Positions 46,498-54,810 of a DNA stretch of 64,000 nt are shown in pieces. Below the pieces are notes generated by a model. It did not search any database. It had not been told where the DNA came from and worked only from the letters and a program-made list of their open reading frames with translations. Source of the DNA: Robinsoniella peoriensis (GTDB taxonomy: Bacteria; Bacillota; Clostridia; Lachnospirales; Lachnospiraceae). The stretch is from assembly GCF_000797495.1 (NCBI RefSeq), contig NZ_JTGN01000002.1:372001-436000 (forward strand), written 5' to 3'. How positions within the stretch are numbered: position 1 is the stretch's first letter; the number at the start of each line of letters is the position of its first letter. The translations under genes and the position numbers were made by a program.

Positions 46498-47034
46498 ATG
46501 GCAGGTTATAGAAAACTTGGAAGAACTTCCAGTCAGAGAAAAGCATTGATCAGAAATCAGGTTACCGCTTTACTCCACAATGGTAAGATCGTTACAACAG
46601 AAACCAAAGCAAAAGAAATCCGCAAAGTTGCAGAAGGCTTAATTGCTATGGCTGTTAGAGAAAGAGACAACTTTGAAACTGTTACAGTTACTGCTAAAGT
46701 AGCTCGTAAAGACAAAGATGGCAAAAGAGTGAAAGAAGTTGTAGATGGTAAGAAAGTTACTGTTTATGATGAAGTTCAAAAAGAAATTAAAAAAGACAAT
46801 GCTTCCAGACTTCATGCCAGAAGACAGATGTTAAAAGTACTTTATCCTGTAAAGGAAGTACCGAAGGAAGCAGCTGGTAAGAAAGCAAATGCAAAACAGG
46901 TTGATTTAGTAGATAAATTATTTACCGAAATCGCTCCTAAATATGCAGACCGTAACGGTGGTTATACAAGAATCGTAAAGATTGGCCTTCGTAAAGGTGA
47001 TGCAGCTATGGAAGTTCTGTTAGAGCTTGTATAA
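46498..47034 (+). CDS. rplQ: 50S ribosomal protein L17, long form
   Basis: The 178-residue protein opens MAGYRKLGRTSSQRKALIRN and ends DRNGGYTRIVKIGLRKGDAA, both typical. Between them lies a charged insertion (about residues 65-125, KVARKDKDGKRVKEVVDGKK onward) making it some 50 residues longer than the roughly 120-residue form of most bacteria. ATG 46498 follows GGAGG. Confidence 0.96.
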   Translation: MAGYRKLGRTSSQRKALIRNQVTALLHNGKIVTTETKAKEIRKVAEGLIAMAVRERDNFETVTVTAKVARKDKDGKRVKEVVDGKKVTVYDEVQKEIKKDNASRLHARRQMLKVLYPVKEVPKEAAGKKANAKQVDLVDKLFTEIAPKYADRNGGYTRIVKIGLRKGDAAMEVLLELV

Positions 47035-47044
47035 GAGCAGTAGA

Positions 47045-47076
47045 CTCCCGCTAGATTTTTAGCGGGAGCTTTTTTA
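47045..47076 (+). terminator. Terminator of the ribosomal cluster
   Basis: CTCCCGCT (47045-47052) pairs with AGCGGGAG (47061-47068) and runs into a T-tract, closing the 17-kb cluster. Confidence 0.92.
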
Positions 47077-47085
47077 CAGTTGTTA

Positions 47086-47099
47086 TGAAATCGATACCT
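47086..47099 (+). promoter_or_regulatory. Operator before the sucrose regulator gene
   Basis: TGAAATCGATACCT shares the ATCGATA core with two sites before the PTS gene (48341 and 48410). TTGTTA (47080-47085) could be a weak -35, which would place the operator within the promoter spacer. Autorepression is likely. Confidence 0.6.
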
Positions 47100-47137
47100 C
47101 AAAATAAATAATTGTTATAAGGAAGGTAGAAAACATT

Positions 47138-48136
47138 ATGAATATCAGCGAAATAGCGGAATTAGCAGGGGTTTCCAGAGCTACGGTTTCCAGGTATTTT
47201 AATAATGGCTACATAAGTGACGAGAAAAGGGAAAAGATCCGTGATGTAATAGAGAGGACTGGTTATGTACCATCGATGTCCGCTCAGGCTCTTCGTACCA
47301 AGAAGTCCAGGCTGATCGGTGTTATCGTGCCAAAGATCAGTTCTGAGTCAATCAGCAATATGGTAAATGGAATCAGCCAGATACTTACAAAAAACGGTTA
47401 TCATATATTGCTTGGCAATACAGAAAACAATTTACAGAAGGAACTGGAATATATCAATGTCTTTCGTAACAACCATGTGGATGGTATTGTGTTCATTGCT
47501 ACAGTATTTACGAAGAAGCATATTGAAGAATTAAAATCTCTGGATGCACCGGTTGTGATATTGGGACAGGAACTGGAAGGGTATTGCAGTGTCTTTCATG
47601 ATGATTATCACGCAGCAAGGGATTTGACAGAGAGTATGATACAGGCAGGCTGCCGTAATATCGGTTATCTGGGAGTTACCGAAAAGGATCGTGCGGTAGG
47701 TGTGAATCGTAAAGAAGGCTTTTTGAATGCGCTTAAGGCGTCAGGCGGAGACGTGGATAGGAAAGCCATGCGTGTATGCGAGTTTAATGCAGAATCCGGC
47801 TACCGGCAGATGAGACAGCTCCTGGAAGAGAAGCCGGATCTGGATGGAGTGGTGTGCGTTACCGATAGTATTGCACTTGGCGCTATTGAATGTATTAAGG
47901 AAAAAGGACTGCGCATACCGGAAGATATATCCGTCGTGGGCATGGGTGACAGCCAGTTTTCAAAAGTTATTACGCCAAAACTGACCACAGCCAGATATTT
48001 TTATGAACAGAGCGGACAGGAAGCAGCCGAAATGCTGGTAAATCTTATTGATGCAAAAGAAACCCATGTAAAAAAGCTTAAACTGGGCTATGAAATTATT
48101 CAAAGGAATTCTGTAAGAAAAAAAGAAGATCAGTAA
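47138..48136 (+). CDS. scrR: LacI-family regulator of sucrose genes
   Basis: The 332-residue protein has the LacI helix-turn-helix (MNISEIAELAGVSRATVSRYF) and a sensor domain typical of the sucrose/PTS-linked group, with DGIVFIATVF and VVGMGDSQFSKVITPKLTT. AAGGAAGG precedes the ATG. Its own promoter and that of the downstream PTS gene share the TGRGATCGATAmCA-type operator. The symbol is inferred from the neighbouring sucrose genes. Confidence 0.88.
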   Translation: MNISEIAELAGVSRATVSRYFNNGYISDEKREKIRDVIERTGYVPSMSAQALRTKKSRLIGVIVPKISSESISNMVNGISQILTKNGYHILLGNTENNLQKELEYINVFRNNHVDGIVFIATVFTKKHIEELKSLDAPVVILGQELEGYCSVFHDDYHAARDLTESMIQAGCRNIGYLGVTEKDRAVGVNRKEGFLNALKASGGDVDRKAMRVCEFNAESGYRQMRQLLEEKPDLDGVVCVTDSIALGAIECIKEKGLRIPEDISVVGMGDSQFSKVITPKLTTARYFYEQSGQEAAEMLVNLIDAKETHVKKLKLGYEIIQRNSVRKKEDQ

Positions 48137-48187
48137 TAAAGGAAATAATAAATATAGCAAGAAATAAACCATTAATAAAGATAAAAA

Positions 48188-48227
48188 ATGCCGCATATTG
48201 GGATCTGCCAGTTGCGGTATCTTTTTT
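48188..48227 (+). terminator. Terminator of the sucrose regulator gene
   Basis: ATGCCGCA near 48188 pairs with TTGCGGTAT (to 48220) and runs into six T, so the regulator and PTS genes are separate transcripts. Confidence 0.8.
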
Positions 48228-48340
48228 GAATGTCTGGTCTGCAGGCTATTAGTAAATTTATACAAAAACAATCCCTGAAATTTAGCTTAGTTTCATAATT
48301 TACAATTCGGAGAAAAGCGTGTAAAATACAATTAAAGAAA

Positions 48341-48423
48341 TGGGATCGATACCATATAATATTTCTCATAATTATAGGGAATATTATATGGTAATAATTC
48401 AACATTATGTGAGATCGATAACA
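48341..48423 (+). promoter_or_regulatory. Promoter and two operators of the sucrose PTS operon
   Basis: TGGGATCGATACCA (48341-48354) directly abuts TATAAT (48355-48360), and TGAGATCGATAACA (48410-48423) lies 69 bp further, near the start codon. Both match the regulator's own site. Between them, a perfect 14-bp inverted repeat (48350-48363 with 48380-48393) spans the -10 region. No good -35 is seen. Confidence 0.75.
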
Positions 48424-48440
48424 TATGAAGGAGGAGAAAA

Positions 48441-50384
48441 ATGGATTACAGAAAAGTGGCACGGGAGATTTATGAGCAGATCGGCGGCAAAGAGAATTTA
48501 ATCTCAGCAGCCCATTGTGCAACAAGACTTCGTCTTGTTATATCCGATAATGGAAAAGCGGATAAGGAAAAGGTAGAAAATATAGACGGGGTGAAAGGAG
48601 TCTTTTTCGCCCAGGGGCAGATGCAGATTATCCTGGGTACGGGTGTGGTGAATAAAGTCTATGATGAATTTATTCAAATTGCAGATATCTCAGAAAGCAG
48701 TAAAGAAGAATTAAAGCAGGCTGCAGCATCAAAGGCGAATCCATTGCAGAGACTGATTAAAACTCTGGGTGATATCTTTGTTCCAATTATCCCGGCTATT
48801 GTAGCCAGCGGCTTTTTAATGGGAATCATGGAAGCTTTAAACTTTATGGTTGCCAATGGATTCCTGGATATTAATACTTCCGGTTCCATCTATGTCTTTG
48901 CAAAAATCTTCAGTAATACGGCATATACATTTTTACCGATTCTCATTGCATACAGTGCAGGTAAAGTATTTGGTGCCAATCCGTTTTTGTCCGCAGTAAT
49001 CGGTATGATCATGATCCATCCGGATCTGCAGAATGCCTGGTCAGTGGCAACCGAAGGAGTGCAGGCTACACAGAGTGTCTGGTTTGGACTATACAGTGTA
49101 GATATGGTAGGATACCAGGGACATGTCATTCCTGTAATTATATCCGTATGGGTTCTTGCACAGATTGAAAAAAGGCTTCATAAAATTGTGCCTGCCATGT
49201 TGGATCTGTTTGTTACGCCGTTAGTCAGCGTATTTGTCACCGGATATTTAACACTTTCTATCATAGGTCCGGTTTTTGTAACTGTTGAAAATGGACTTTT
49301 AGATGGTGTCCAGTGGCTGATTGCCCTGCCACTTGGTATTGGCAGTTTTATCATGGGCGGCGCCTATGCTACAACCGTAGTTGCCGGGGTACATCACATG
49401 TATACCATCATAGATCTGGGACAGATTGCAAAATTTGGAATGACCTTCTGGCTGCCTCTTGCCTCGGCAGCAAATATGGCACAGGGTGGAGCAACACTGG
49501 CTGTGGCAATTAAGACAAAGGACCTGAAAATAAAAGCAATGGCCGTTCCGTCTGCATTAAGTGCATTTATGGGCATTACAGAGCCGGCGATTTTTGGTGT
49601 AAACCTTCGCTTTGTTAAGCCCTTTATCATGGCATCCATAGGGGGTGCATGCGGTGCCCTCTATGCATCTGTGGTTGGACTTGGAGCCACAGGGACAGGA
49701 GTAACCGGGATCTTTGGTATTCTGCTTTGTCTGAACCAGCCGGCACATTACCTGATCATGATGCTGATCTCAGCGGGTACGGCATTTGTACTTACGTGGC
49801 TATTTGGTTATAAGAATCAGGTTAAAGAAGTGGAAAGTGTAAATCAAATAAAAGTTAACAGGGAAAATCAAAAAGAAGTTAACAGTGAAAATCAGATAGA
49901 AGAGGGTGAGAAAATCCTACCGGAAGCAACTGACAATAAAACTGTTTTCAGTCCGTTGAAAGGTAACGTCATTCCCATATCCGAAGTAAAGGATGAAACA
50001 TTTGCTTCGGAAATGTTGGGCAAAGGAGTTGGAATTTTGCCTTATGCAGATCGGGTGGTTGCACCTTTTGATGGAACAGTCACCACATTTTTTGAAACGA
50101 AACATGCCATAGGGCTTACCAATCAGGACGGTCTGGAAATTTTAATCCATGTTGGGATAGATACGGTGAATCTGAAAGGAGAACACTTTAAAGCATATAC
50201 GAAAGAAGATGCAGCGGTGAAGAGGGGTGACCTGCTTCTGGAGTTCGACAAAAAATGTATCGAGGAAGCCGGATACGATACAACTACAATGGTGATTGTC
50301 ACAAATACCGATGACTATGAAAGTGTAAATTGTAAAACCGGGCAGCCGGCAGAAGAACAGGATGTAATTATTGAGATTTGCTAA
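48441..50384 (+). CDS. PTS sucrose-type transporter, EIIBCA fusion
   Basis: The 647-residue transporter takes up and phosphorylates sucrose (possibly another beta-glucoside-family sugar). EIIB with phospho-Cys26 (AAHCATRLR), EIIC with about ten helices (110-460), a hydrophilic linker rich in Asn/Glu/Lys (470-510) and EIIA with His555 and phospho-His570 (IHVGIDTV) are all in one chain. The downstream gene is a sucrose-6-phosphate hydrolase, which supports sucrose. A GAAGGAGG site precedes the ATG. Confidence 0.92.
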   Translation: MDYRKVAREIYEQIGGKENLISAAHCATRLRLVISDNGKADKEKVENIDGVKGVFFAQGQMQIILGTGVVNKVYDEFIQIADISESSKEELKQAAASKANPLQRLIKTLGDIFVPIIPAIVASGFLMGIMEALNFMVANGFLDINTSGSIYVFAKIFSNTAYTFLPILIAYSAGKVFGANPFLSAVIGMIMIHPDLQNAWSVATEGVQATQSVWFGLYSVDMVGYQGHVIPVIISVWVLAQIEKRLHKIVPAMLDLFVTPLVSVFVTGYLTLSIIGPVFVTVENGLLDGVQWLIALPLGIGSFIMGGAYATTVVAGVHHMYTIIDLGQIAKFGMTFWLPLASAANMAQGGATLAVAIKTKDLKIKAMAVPSALSAFMGITEPAIFGVNLRFVKPFIMASIGGACGALYASVVGLGATGTGVTGIFGILLCLNQPAHYLIMMLISAGTAFVLTWLFGYKNQVKEVESVNQIKVNRENQKEVNSENQIEEGEKILPEATDNKTVFSPLKGNVIPISEVKDETFASEMLGKGVGILPYADRVVAPFDGTVTTFFETKHAIGLTNQDGLEILIHVGIDTVNLKGEHFKAYTKEDAAVKRGDLLLEFDKKCIEEAGYDTTTMVIVTNTDDYESVNCKTGQPAEEQDVIIEIC

Positions 50385-50409
50385 TTTAAGATATCAGAGG
50401 AGCGGTATT

Positions 50410-51870
50410 ATGAATGCGATGAACAGAGATTTGATGAAGCTTGTGGCGGAGAAGGAGCAGAATGCCTGGAAGAAATGGGATGAGGATCATTGGCGCCCTG
50501 GATTTCATCTGATGCCGGTAACCGGATGGCTGAATGATCCCAATGGCCTTTGTTTTTATAAAGGAGACTATCACGTTTTTTTTCAATATTCTCCCTTTGA
50601 TGAAAATGGCGGAGTAAAGTTCTGGGGACATTATAAAAGTAAGAATCTGACGGAGTGGAAGTATCTGGGAGCCGCCCTCTATGCAGATCAGCCTTATGAC
50701 TGTCATGGAGTCTATTCAGGATCGGCATATATAGAAGATGATACGATGTATTTGTACTATACCGGCAACGTGAAACATTTAGGCGATTATGACTATGTAA
50801 ATAATGGAAGAGAATCCAATACTGTGCTGGCAGTCAGTAAAGACGGATTGCACTTTGAAAATAAGAACTGTATTATGACAAATAAGAACTATCCACCCGA
50901 TTGTACCTGCCATGTAAGGGATCCGAAAGTCTGGCGTGAGCATGATCGTTATTATATGGTACAGGGAGCCAGAAGGCAGGGATCTGCGCCGGGAAACGAT
51001 TTTGGGGAAGTACTGGTCTTTGAATCAGTAGATAAAGTAAACTGGCAGATACGGGATCGGATAACCAGTGAGTTACCATTTGGATATATGTGGGAATGCC
51101 CCGATTATTTTCCATTGGATGGGATGAATATTCTTGCTGTCTGCCCTCAGGGTGTAGAGTCAGAGGGAATCAGGTACCAGAATCTTTATCAATGCGGTTA
51201 TTTTGCGGCAGATAAAAAGATCACGTCACGGTGCAGGCTGGGGGATTTTACGGAGCTGGACTTTGGCTTTGATTTTTACGCGCCCCAGACATTTCAGGAT
51301 GAAAAAGGGCGCCGGGTTATGATCGGCTGGGCAGGTATGCCGGATGCAGATTATGAAAATCCTACGGCACAGAAAGAAAACTGGCAGCATTGTCTGAGTG
51401 TACCACGGGTACTGGAATGGAAAAACGGACAGATTTACCAACGGCCTGCAGAGGAATTGCAAATGCTCCGTCAGGAAAAAATAACGGGAGAAATAGCAGG
51501 CAGTTATGTGAAAAAAGATCTATCAATGTATGAATTGGAGCTTTTTGTAACCGGGGGTTTTGAAATACGGATTGCAGAAGATCTGTCCATCAGCTATGAT
51601 CCGGTCAGCAGGAAGGTAGTTCTAAGTTTACATGGCAGACTGGCTGCCGGGAGAACCTTAAGAGCAGTGCTTGTGGATAAAATGGAAAAGATACACTTAC
51701 TTGTGGATAACTCAATACTGGAGATCTTTATAAATGAAGGTGAAAAAGTAATGACTACGAGATTTTATCCCAATGAAAGCGTGCATGAAATGATGATAAA
51801 AGCAGACAATGGAAAATTCAATTTATGGAGGCTGAATAAAATGGAATTCCAGAAGGGCTCCATATATTGA
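50410..51870 (+). CDS. scrB: Sucrose-6-phosphate hydrolase (GH32)
   Basis: The 486-residue enzyme splits sucrose 6-phosphate delivered by the PTS into glucose 6-phosphate and fructose. WLNDPNG (nucleophile Asp43), RDPKVW (Asp171) and ECPDYFP (acid Glu229) are the GH32 catalytic motifs. The C-terminal beta-sandwich is present (LLVDNSILEIFINEGEKVMT). Start ATG 50410 follows AGAGGAG; the frame reaches upstream into the PTS gene. No fructokinase follows. Confidence 0.95.
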   Translation: MNAMNRDLMKLVAEKEQNAWKKWDEDHWRPGFHLMPVTGWLNDPNGLCFYKGDYHVFFQYSPFDENGGVKFWGHYKSKNLTEWKYLGAALYADQPYDCHGVYSGSAYIEDDTMYLYYTGNVKHLGDYDYVNNGRESNTVLAVSKDGLHFENKNCIMTNKNYPPDCTCHVRDPKVWREHDRYYMVQGARRQGSAPGNDFGEVLVFESVDKVNWQIRDRITSELPFGYMWECPDYFPLDGMNILAVCPQGVESEGIRYQNLYQCGYFAADKKITSRCRLGDFTELDFGFDFYAPQTFQDEKGRRVMIGWAGMPDADYENPTAQKENWQHCLSVPRVLEWKNGQIYQRPAEELQMLRQEKITGEIAGSYVKKDLSMYELELFVTGGFEIRIAEDLSISYDPVSRKVVLSLHGRLAAGRTLRAVLVDKMEKIHLLVDNSILEIFINEGEKVMTTRFYPNESVHEMMIKADNGKFNLWRLNKMEFQKGSIY

Positions 51871-51942
51871 TAGATATTGACACAATTGAAATGAAAATTT
51901 TTAAGCAGTCGAAAAAGATAATATAGTAAATGGAGTATAATC

Positions 51943-51981
51943 AAGGTATACGAACGGCAATAATCCTTCGTATACCTTTTT
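51943..51981 (+). terminator. Terminator of the sucrose operon
   Basis: AAGGTATACGAA (51943-51954) pairs perfectly with TTCGTATACCTT (51967-51978) and runs into T. Confidence 0.9.
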
Positions 51982-52021
51982 GGATAGAATTCTTCCGCAT
52001 ATACAGCTGCCTTTACCCAAT

Positions 52022-52267
52022 TCAAAGAGACCTGCGCAGCAGTACCTTTGACAATGATTTTTTCCAAGACTTAATCCTGCAGACGGTACGTGGGGAAATA
52101 ATCAGAAAAAAAGCTGCTGTGAAAATAAGTCCCGTTCCTAAGCCTGAGATAAAGTGGGAAAGTTCTTCCGGAAAAAATGTGAAATTTACCATACGTATCA
52201 GATTAGAGGTGAGAATAAACATAGATCCGATAATGAGTAATTTTATTTTTGGGTTTTCATTCATCAT
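52022..52267 (-). CDS. Small membrane protein of unknown function
   Basis: The 81-residue protein has two hydrophobic segments (LLIIGSMFILTSNLI and GLGTGLIFTAAFFLI) around a short loop, and a basic tail. ATG 52267 follows AGGCAGGTG. It is the last gene of a minus-strand trio with a larger membrane protein and an XRE regulator. I do not recognise a family with known function. An opposite-strand frame (51930-52301) was not preferred. Confidence 0.6.
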   Translation of the reverse strand: MMNENPKIKLLIIGSMFILTSNLIRMVNFTFFPEELSHFISGLGTGLIFTAAFFLIISPRTVCRIKSWKKSLSKVLLRRSL

Positions 52268-52310
52268 TTCAATCACCTGCCTATTATACTTTTACAGTTA
52301 AAAATGACTG

Positions 52311-52790
52311 TTAATATTTATGCTGGTAATAAAACTTCGTTATTGCAAGCAGAAGCATGAATGCCATGGCTGTACAGAGCAGTGTTTTAAAGATAACCAG
52401 GTTAAAGAAACTGGAAATTAACATCGCCAGATATATCAGTATAAGAAGTATAAGCAACGCTGAGTGGACTGCTTTCTGGGCAATTGCCTGGTTGCGTTCA
52501 TCCTGCTCCTTCAGTCTTGCAGTATGAACTTTTTTCTTATCCTTTAAGGTAAACCGGATTTTGACGATTAACAGGATTCCGCCCAAAATCAACCCGGTGC
52601 CCATACCGCAGTACAGTCCTTTAGAATAGTCAGAAAGATAAGCATGATTTCCCGATGAGAAATAGAGTGAGCATAGAATCGTTATTATGCCAAGGGCGAT
52701 CATAATAAAAAAGTAGGCAGTACGTTTTTTCAGGATGTTGGTAAATTCCTGATCATTTGCAGCAGTAGGTGCTAAGGTTTTCATTAACAT
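52311..52790 (-). CDS. Four-helix membrane protein of unknown function
   Basis: The 159-residue protein has four hydrophobic helices in two pairs (about 28-45, 60-78, 108-128 and 133-152) separated by a charged loop KDKKKVHTARLKEQDERNQA. Similar proteins are often encoded right after small XRE regulators in Clostridia, but their role is unknown. Its ATG at 52790 lies inside the regulator's last codons, with GGAGG 7 nt upstream, so the two are coupled. Confidence 0.75.
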   Translation of the reverse strand: MLMKTLAPTAANDQEFTNILKKRTAYFFIMIALGIITILCSLYFSSGNHAYLSDYSKGLYCGMGTGLILGGILLIVKIRFTLKDKKKVHTARLKEQDERNQAIAQKAVHSALLILLILIYLAMLISSFFNLVIFKTLLCTAMAFMLLLAITKFYYQHKY

Positions 52791-52996
52791 ATATTTTCCT
52801 CCTCCAGATCAAAAATAAAAATATCTTCAATAGTTAATTGAAAGTACTGGGCAATCTTGTGAGCCAGAACCAAAGATGATTTGTATTTCCCATTTTCCAG
52901 GGAAATTATGGTCTGACGTGTGACATCCACCGCATCAGCCAGTTCGCTTTGTGTGATTCGTCTTTCTTTTCTAAGTATCTGAATTCGATTTTGCAA
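52784..52996 (-). CDS. Small XRE-family regulator
   Basis: The 70-residue protein is little more than an XRE helix-turn-helix (RKERRITQSELADAVDVTRQTIISLENGKYKSS), of the YozG/immR-like type. Translation appears to start at TTG 52996 after GGAAGTGG. It overlaps the next membrane-protein gene. Three matching operators spaced 23 bp lie upstream over the promoter, so it almost certainly represses its own operon. Confidence 0.88.
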   Translation of the reverse strand: MQNRIQILRKERRITQSELADAVDVTRQTIISLENGKYKSSLVLAHKIAQYFQLTIEDIFIFDLEEENIC

Positions 52997-53087
52997 CCAT
53001 CCACTTCCTTTCCGAGCAATTTATAATTATACTCCGCTGTATTTAGATTTGTATTTGTAGATAGCAGATCCAATTCTATGCTTAAAT

Positions 53088-53149
53088 GTATAGTTAACTT
53101 TACAATTAAAGTATAGTGCGCTTTACATTAAATGTCAAGTGTATTTTAC
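53088..53149 (-). promoter_or_regulatory. Promoter with three 23-bp-spaced operators for the XRE operon
   Basis: On the minus strand TTGACA (53138-53133) and TATACT (53115-53110) are 17 nt apart. Read on the plus strand, three 16-bp sites start at 53088, 53111 and 53134: GTATAGTTAACTTTAC, GTATAGTGCGCTTTAC and GTCAAGTGTATTTTAC. The first two are near-palindromic. They cover the -35, the -10 and the early transcribed region. Confidence 0.8.
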
Positions 53150-53413
53150 TTTTTGGATTATTATTTCTAAGTTTACCGTGTGTGTTGGGTTTCGGTGAGA
53201 AAGGGAAGCAGTGTGCGGGCAATCATCCCCACTTACCCGTCACCCAGACACTTGTTTTGCAAATTCGGTTAAATACGACTAAATTCTGCATGCAGGGGCA
53301 TAAATAAAGGAAAAGGTATGATAGAAAAAGAATATTTCGGGAATAGTGGCTTGCAAAAACACGGAAGGCATTATAAAATAGAGAGATGTAAATGAGAATA
53401 GGAGAATCTGCCG
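53150..53413. other. Gap before the first C39-like gene
   Basis: No convincing gene, repeat or terminator is seen in these 264 nt; a 63-codon frame at 53116-53307 has no ribosome site or recognisable sequence. Confidence 0.5.
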
Positions 53414-54730
53414 ATGAAGAAGAAATGGGCTGCCTGCGCAGTGATCCTGGTAGTGATGGCTGTAAGTTTTCCCATCAGTGCCAAATCTCTGGGAGAGAAT
53501 AAGCAGGATAGTACGGACCAGATTCTAAATGGCCTTAAAGACAAGGCAAAAGACAATCTGGACTGGCTGGACCTAAACCAGTGGATGAAACAAAACTCAG
53601 AAGATAATGAACTGCAGACAGAATCTCTGACAGAGACACAGACAGAGTCACAGACACAGATACAGACAGAAAATCAGATACAGACAAAAAAACAGACAGA
53701 CGAGAAACCTAGTGAAGAAAACGAAGTACAAAAGATAAAAGCCAGTGATATACCTCCATTGGATCTGAACAGACATTTAATAAAAAATGAAGTGACAGAA
53801 GATTATTATGTAGATATCAAAGGGAGACGTGCAAAAAATATGTGGGTACTGCAGGGAGATGAAGAAGTCTTTCTGGGAGCAGACGGAAACGCGATAAAAG
53901 AGTTGTCCGAAGGCTGGTACGAGATAGATAAAAAGTGGTATTACTACACGGATGAGGGCATTTTGAAGACCGGCTGGTTTACGGTGGACGGAAAAAAATA
54001 CTATGTGAATAAAACTACACAGCAGAGGCTTAGCGGCTGGTATGTTATAGATGATAAGACATATTATTTTGATCCTGAAACGGGGGTAATGGCAATGAAT
54101 CAGTGGGTTGGTGAAAAATATGTGGGTCCGGAAGGGACGGTTACTAAAAAATTGCCGTCAAGCGCTACGATCACGATGAAGAATATTCTTCAAAAACCGG
54201 AGCTTCCTACGGGATGTGAATCCGTGGCATTGGCAATGGTTTTAAAATTTTACGATTTTCCGGTGAAGAAAACAACGATTGCGGACCAGTACCTGGATTA
54301 TAGTTCTGACAATTTTGTTTCTTCTTTTGTCGGTAATCCAAGATCAGGAAACGGTGCGGGATGCTATGCGCCGGCAATTACAAAGGCGGCGAATAAGTAC
54401 CTGGAGGAAAAGGAATCTCAGCTGCGGGCGGAAGATATATCGGAAACCCCATTGGAAGATCTCTATCCGTATATTGAGTCAGGCCAGCCGGTACTGGTAT
54501 GGAATACCATGTATATGCAGCAGCCTGAATTCACTGGTGCCACGTATACGGAAAATGGAAAGACCTACCGATGGTACAGGAAAGAGCATTGTGTGGTTCT
54601 GTGCGGTTATGATAAAGAGAAGGGAACCGTTACCGTAAATGATCCGTTAGAAGGTATCATAGAACGTAATGCCGAGGACTTCGAAGCGATATATGATCTG
54701 ACCGGTCAGATGGCGGTTTTGATACAATAA
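53414..54730 (+). CDS. Secreted wall-binding C39-like peptidase domain protein, copy 1
   Basis: The 438-residue exported protein has a signal peptide (1-23), a Gln/Thr/Glu-rich linker (about 70-105), several cell-wall-binding repeats of the GW-YYY type (about 155-245: GWYEIDKKWYYY, GWFTVDGKKYY, GWYVIDDKTYYF) and a C-terminal C39_2-type domain with LPTGCESVALA (Cys), EHCVVLCGYD (His) and VNDPLEG (Asp). It probably anchors to wall polymers and cleaves or binds peptides. ATG 53414 follows GGAGAA. It is followed by a close paralogue. Confidence 0.85.
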   Translation: MKKKWAACAVILVVMAVSFPISAKSLGENKQDSTDQILNGLKDKAKDNLDWLDLNQWMKQNSEDNELQTESLTETQTESQTQIQTENQIQTKKQTDEKPSEENEVQKIKASDIPPLDLNRHLIKNEVTEDYYVDIKGRRAKNMWVLQGDEEVFLGADGNAIKELSEGWYEIDKKWYYYTDEGILKTGWFTVDGKKYYVNKTTQQRLSGWYVIDDKTYYFDPETGVMAMNQWVGEKYVGPEGTVTKKLPSSATITMKNILQKPELPTGCESVALAMVLKFYDFPVKKTTIADQYLDYSSDNFVSSFVGNPRSGNGAGCYAPAITKAANKYLEEKESQLRAEDISETPLEDLYPYIESGQPVLVWNTMYMQQPEFTGATYTENGKTYRWYRKEHCVVLCGYDKEKGTVTVNDPLEGIIERNAEDFEAIYDLTGQMAVLIQ

Positions 54731-54810
54731 CAATACTGTAATTGCACTTATAATTGAGTCAAAAGGAAGATACAATGAGAGAAAGATAAATAGAATAGGG
54801 GAAGATACAA

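Noticed and set aside
51930..52301. Plus-strand 123-residue protein
   Set aside because: It starts inside the sucrose operon terminator and lacks a ribosome site; the opposite strand has a plausible membrane protein coupled to a regulator operon.
53116..53307. Plus-strand 63-residue protein
   Set aside because: It begins inside the XRE operator array, with no ribosome site or family similarity.
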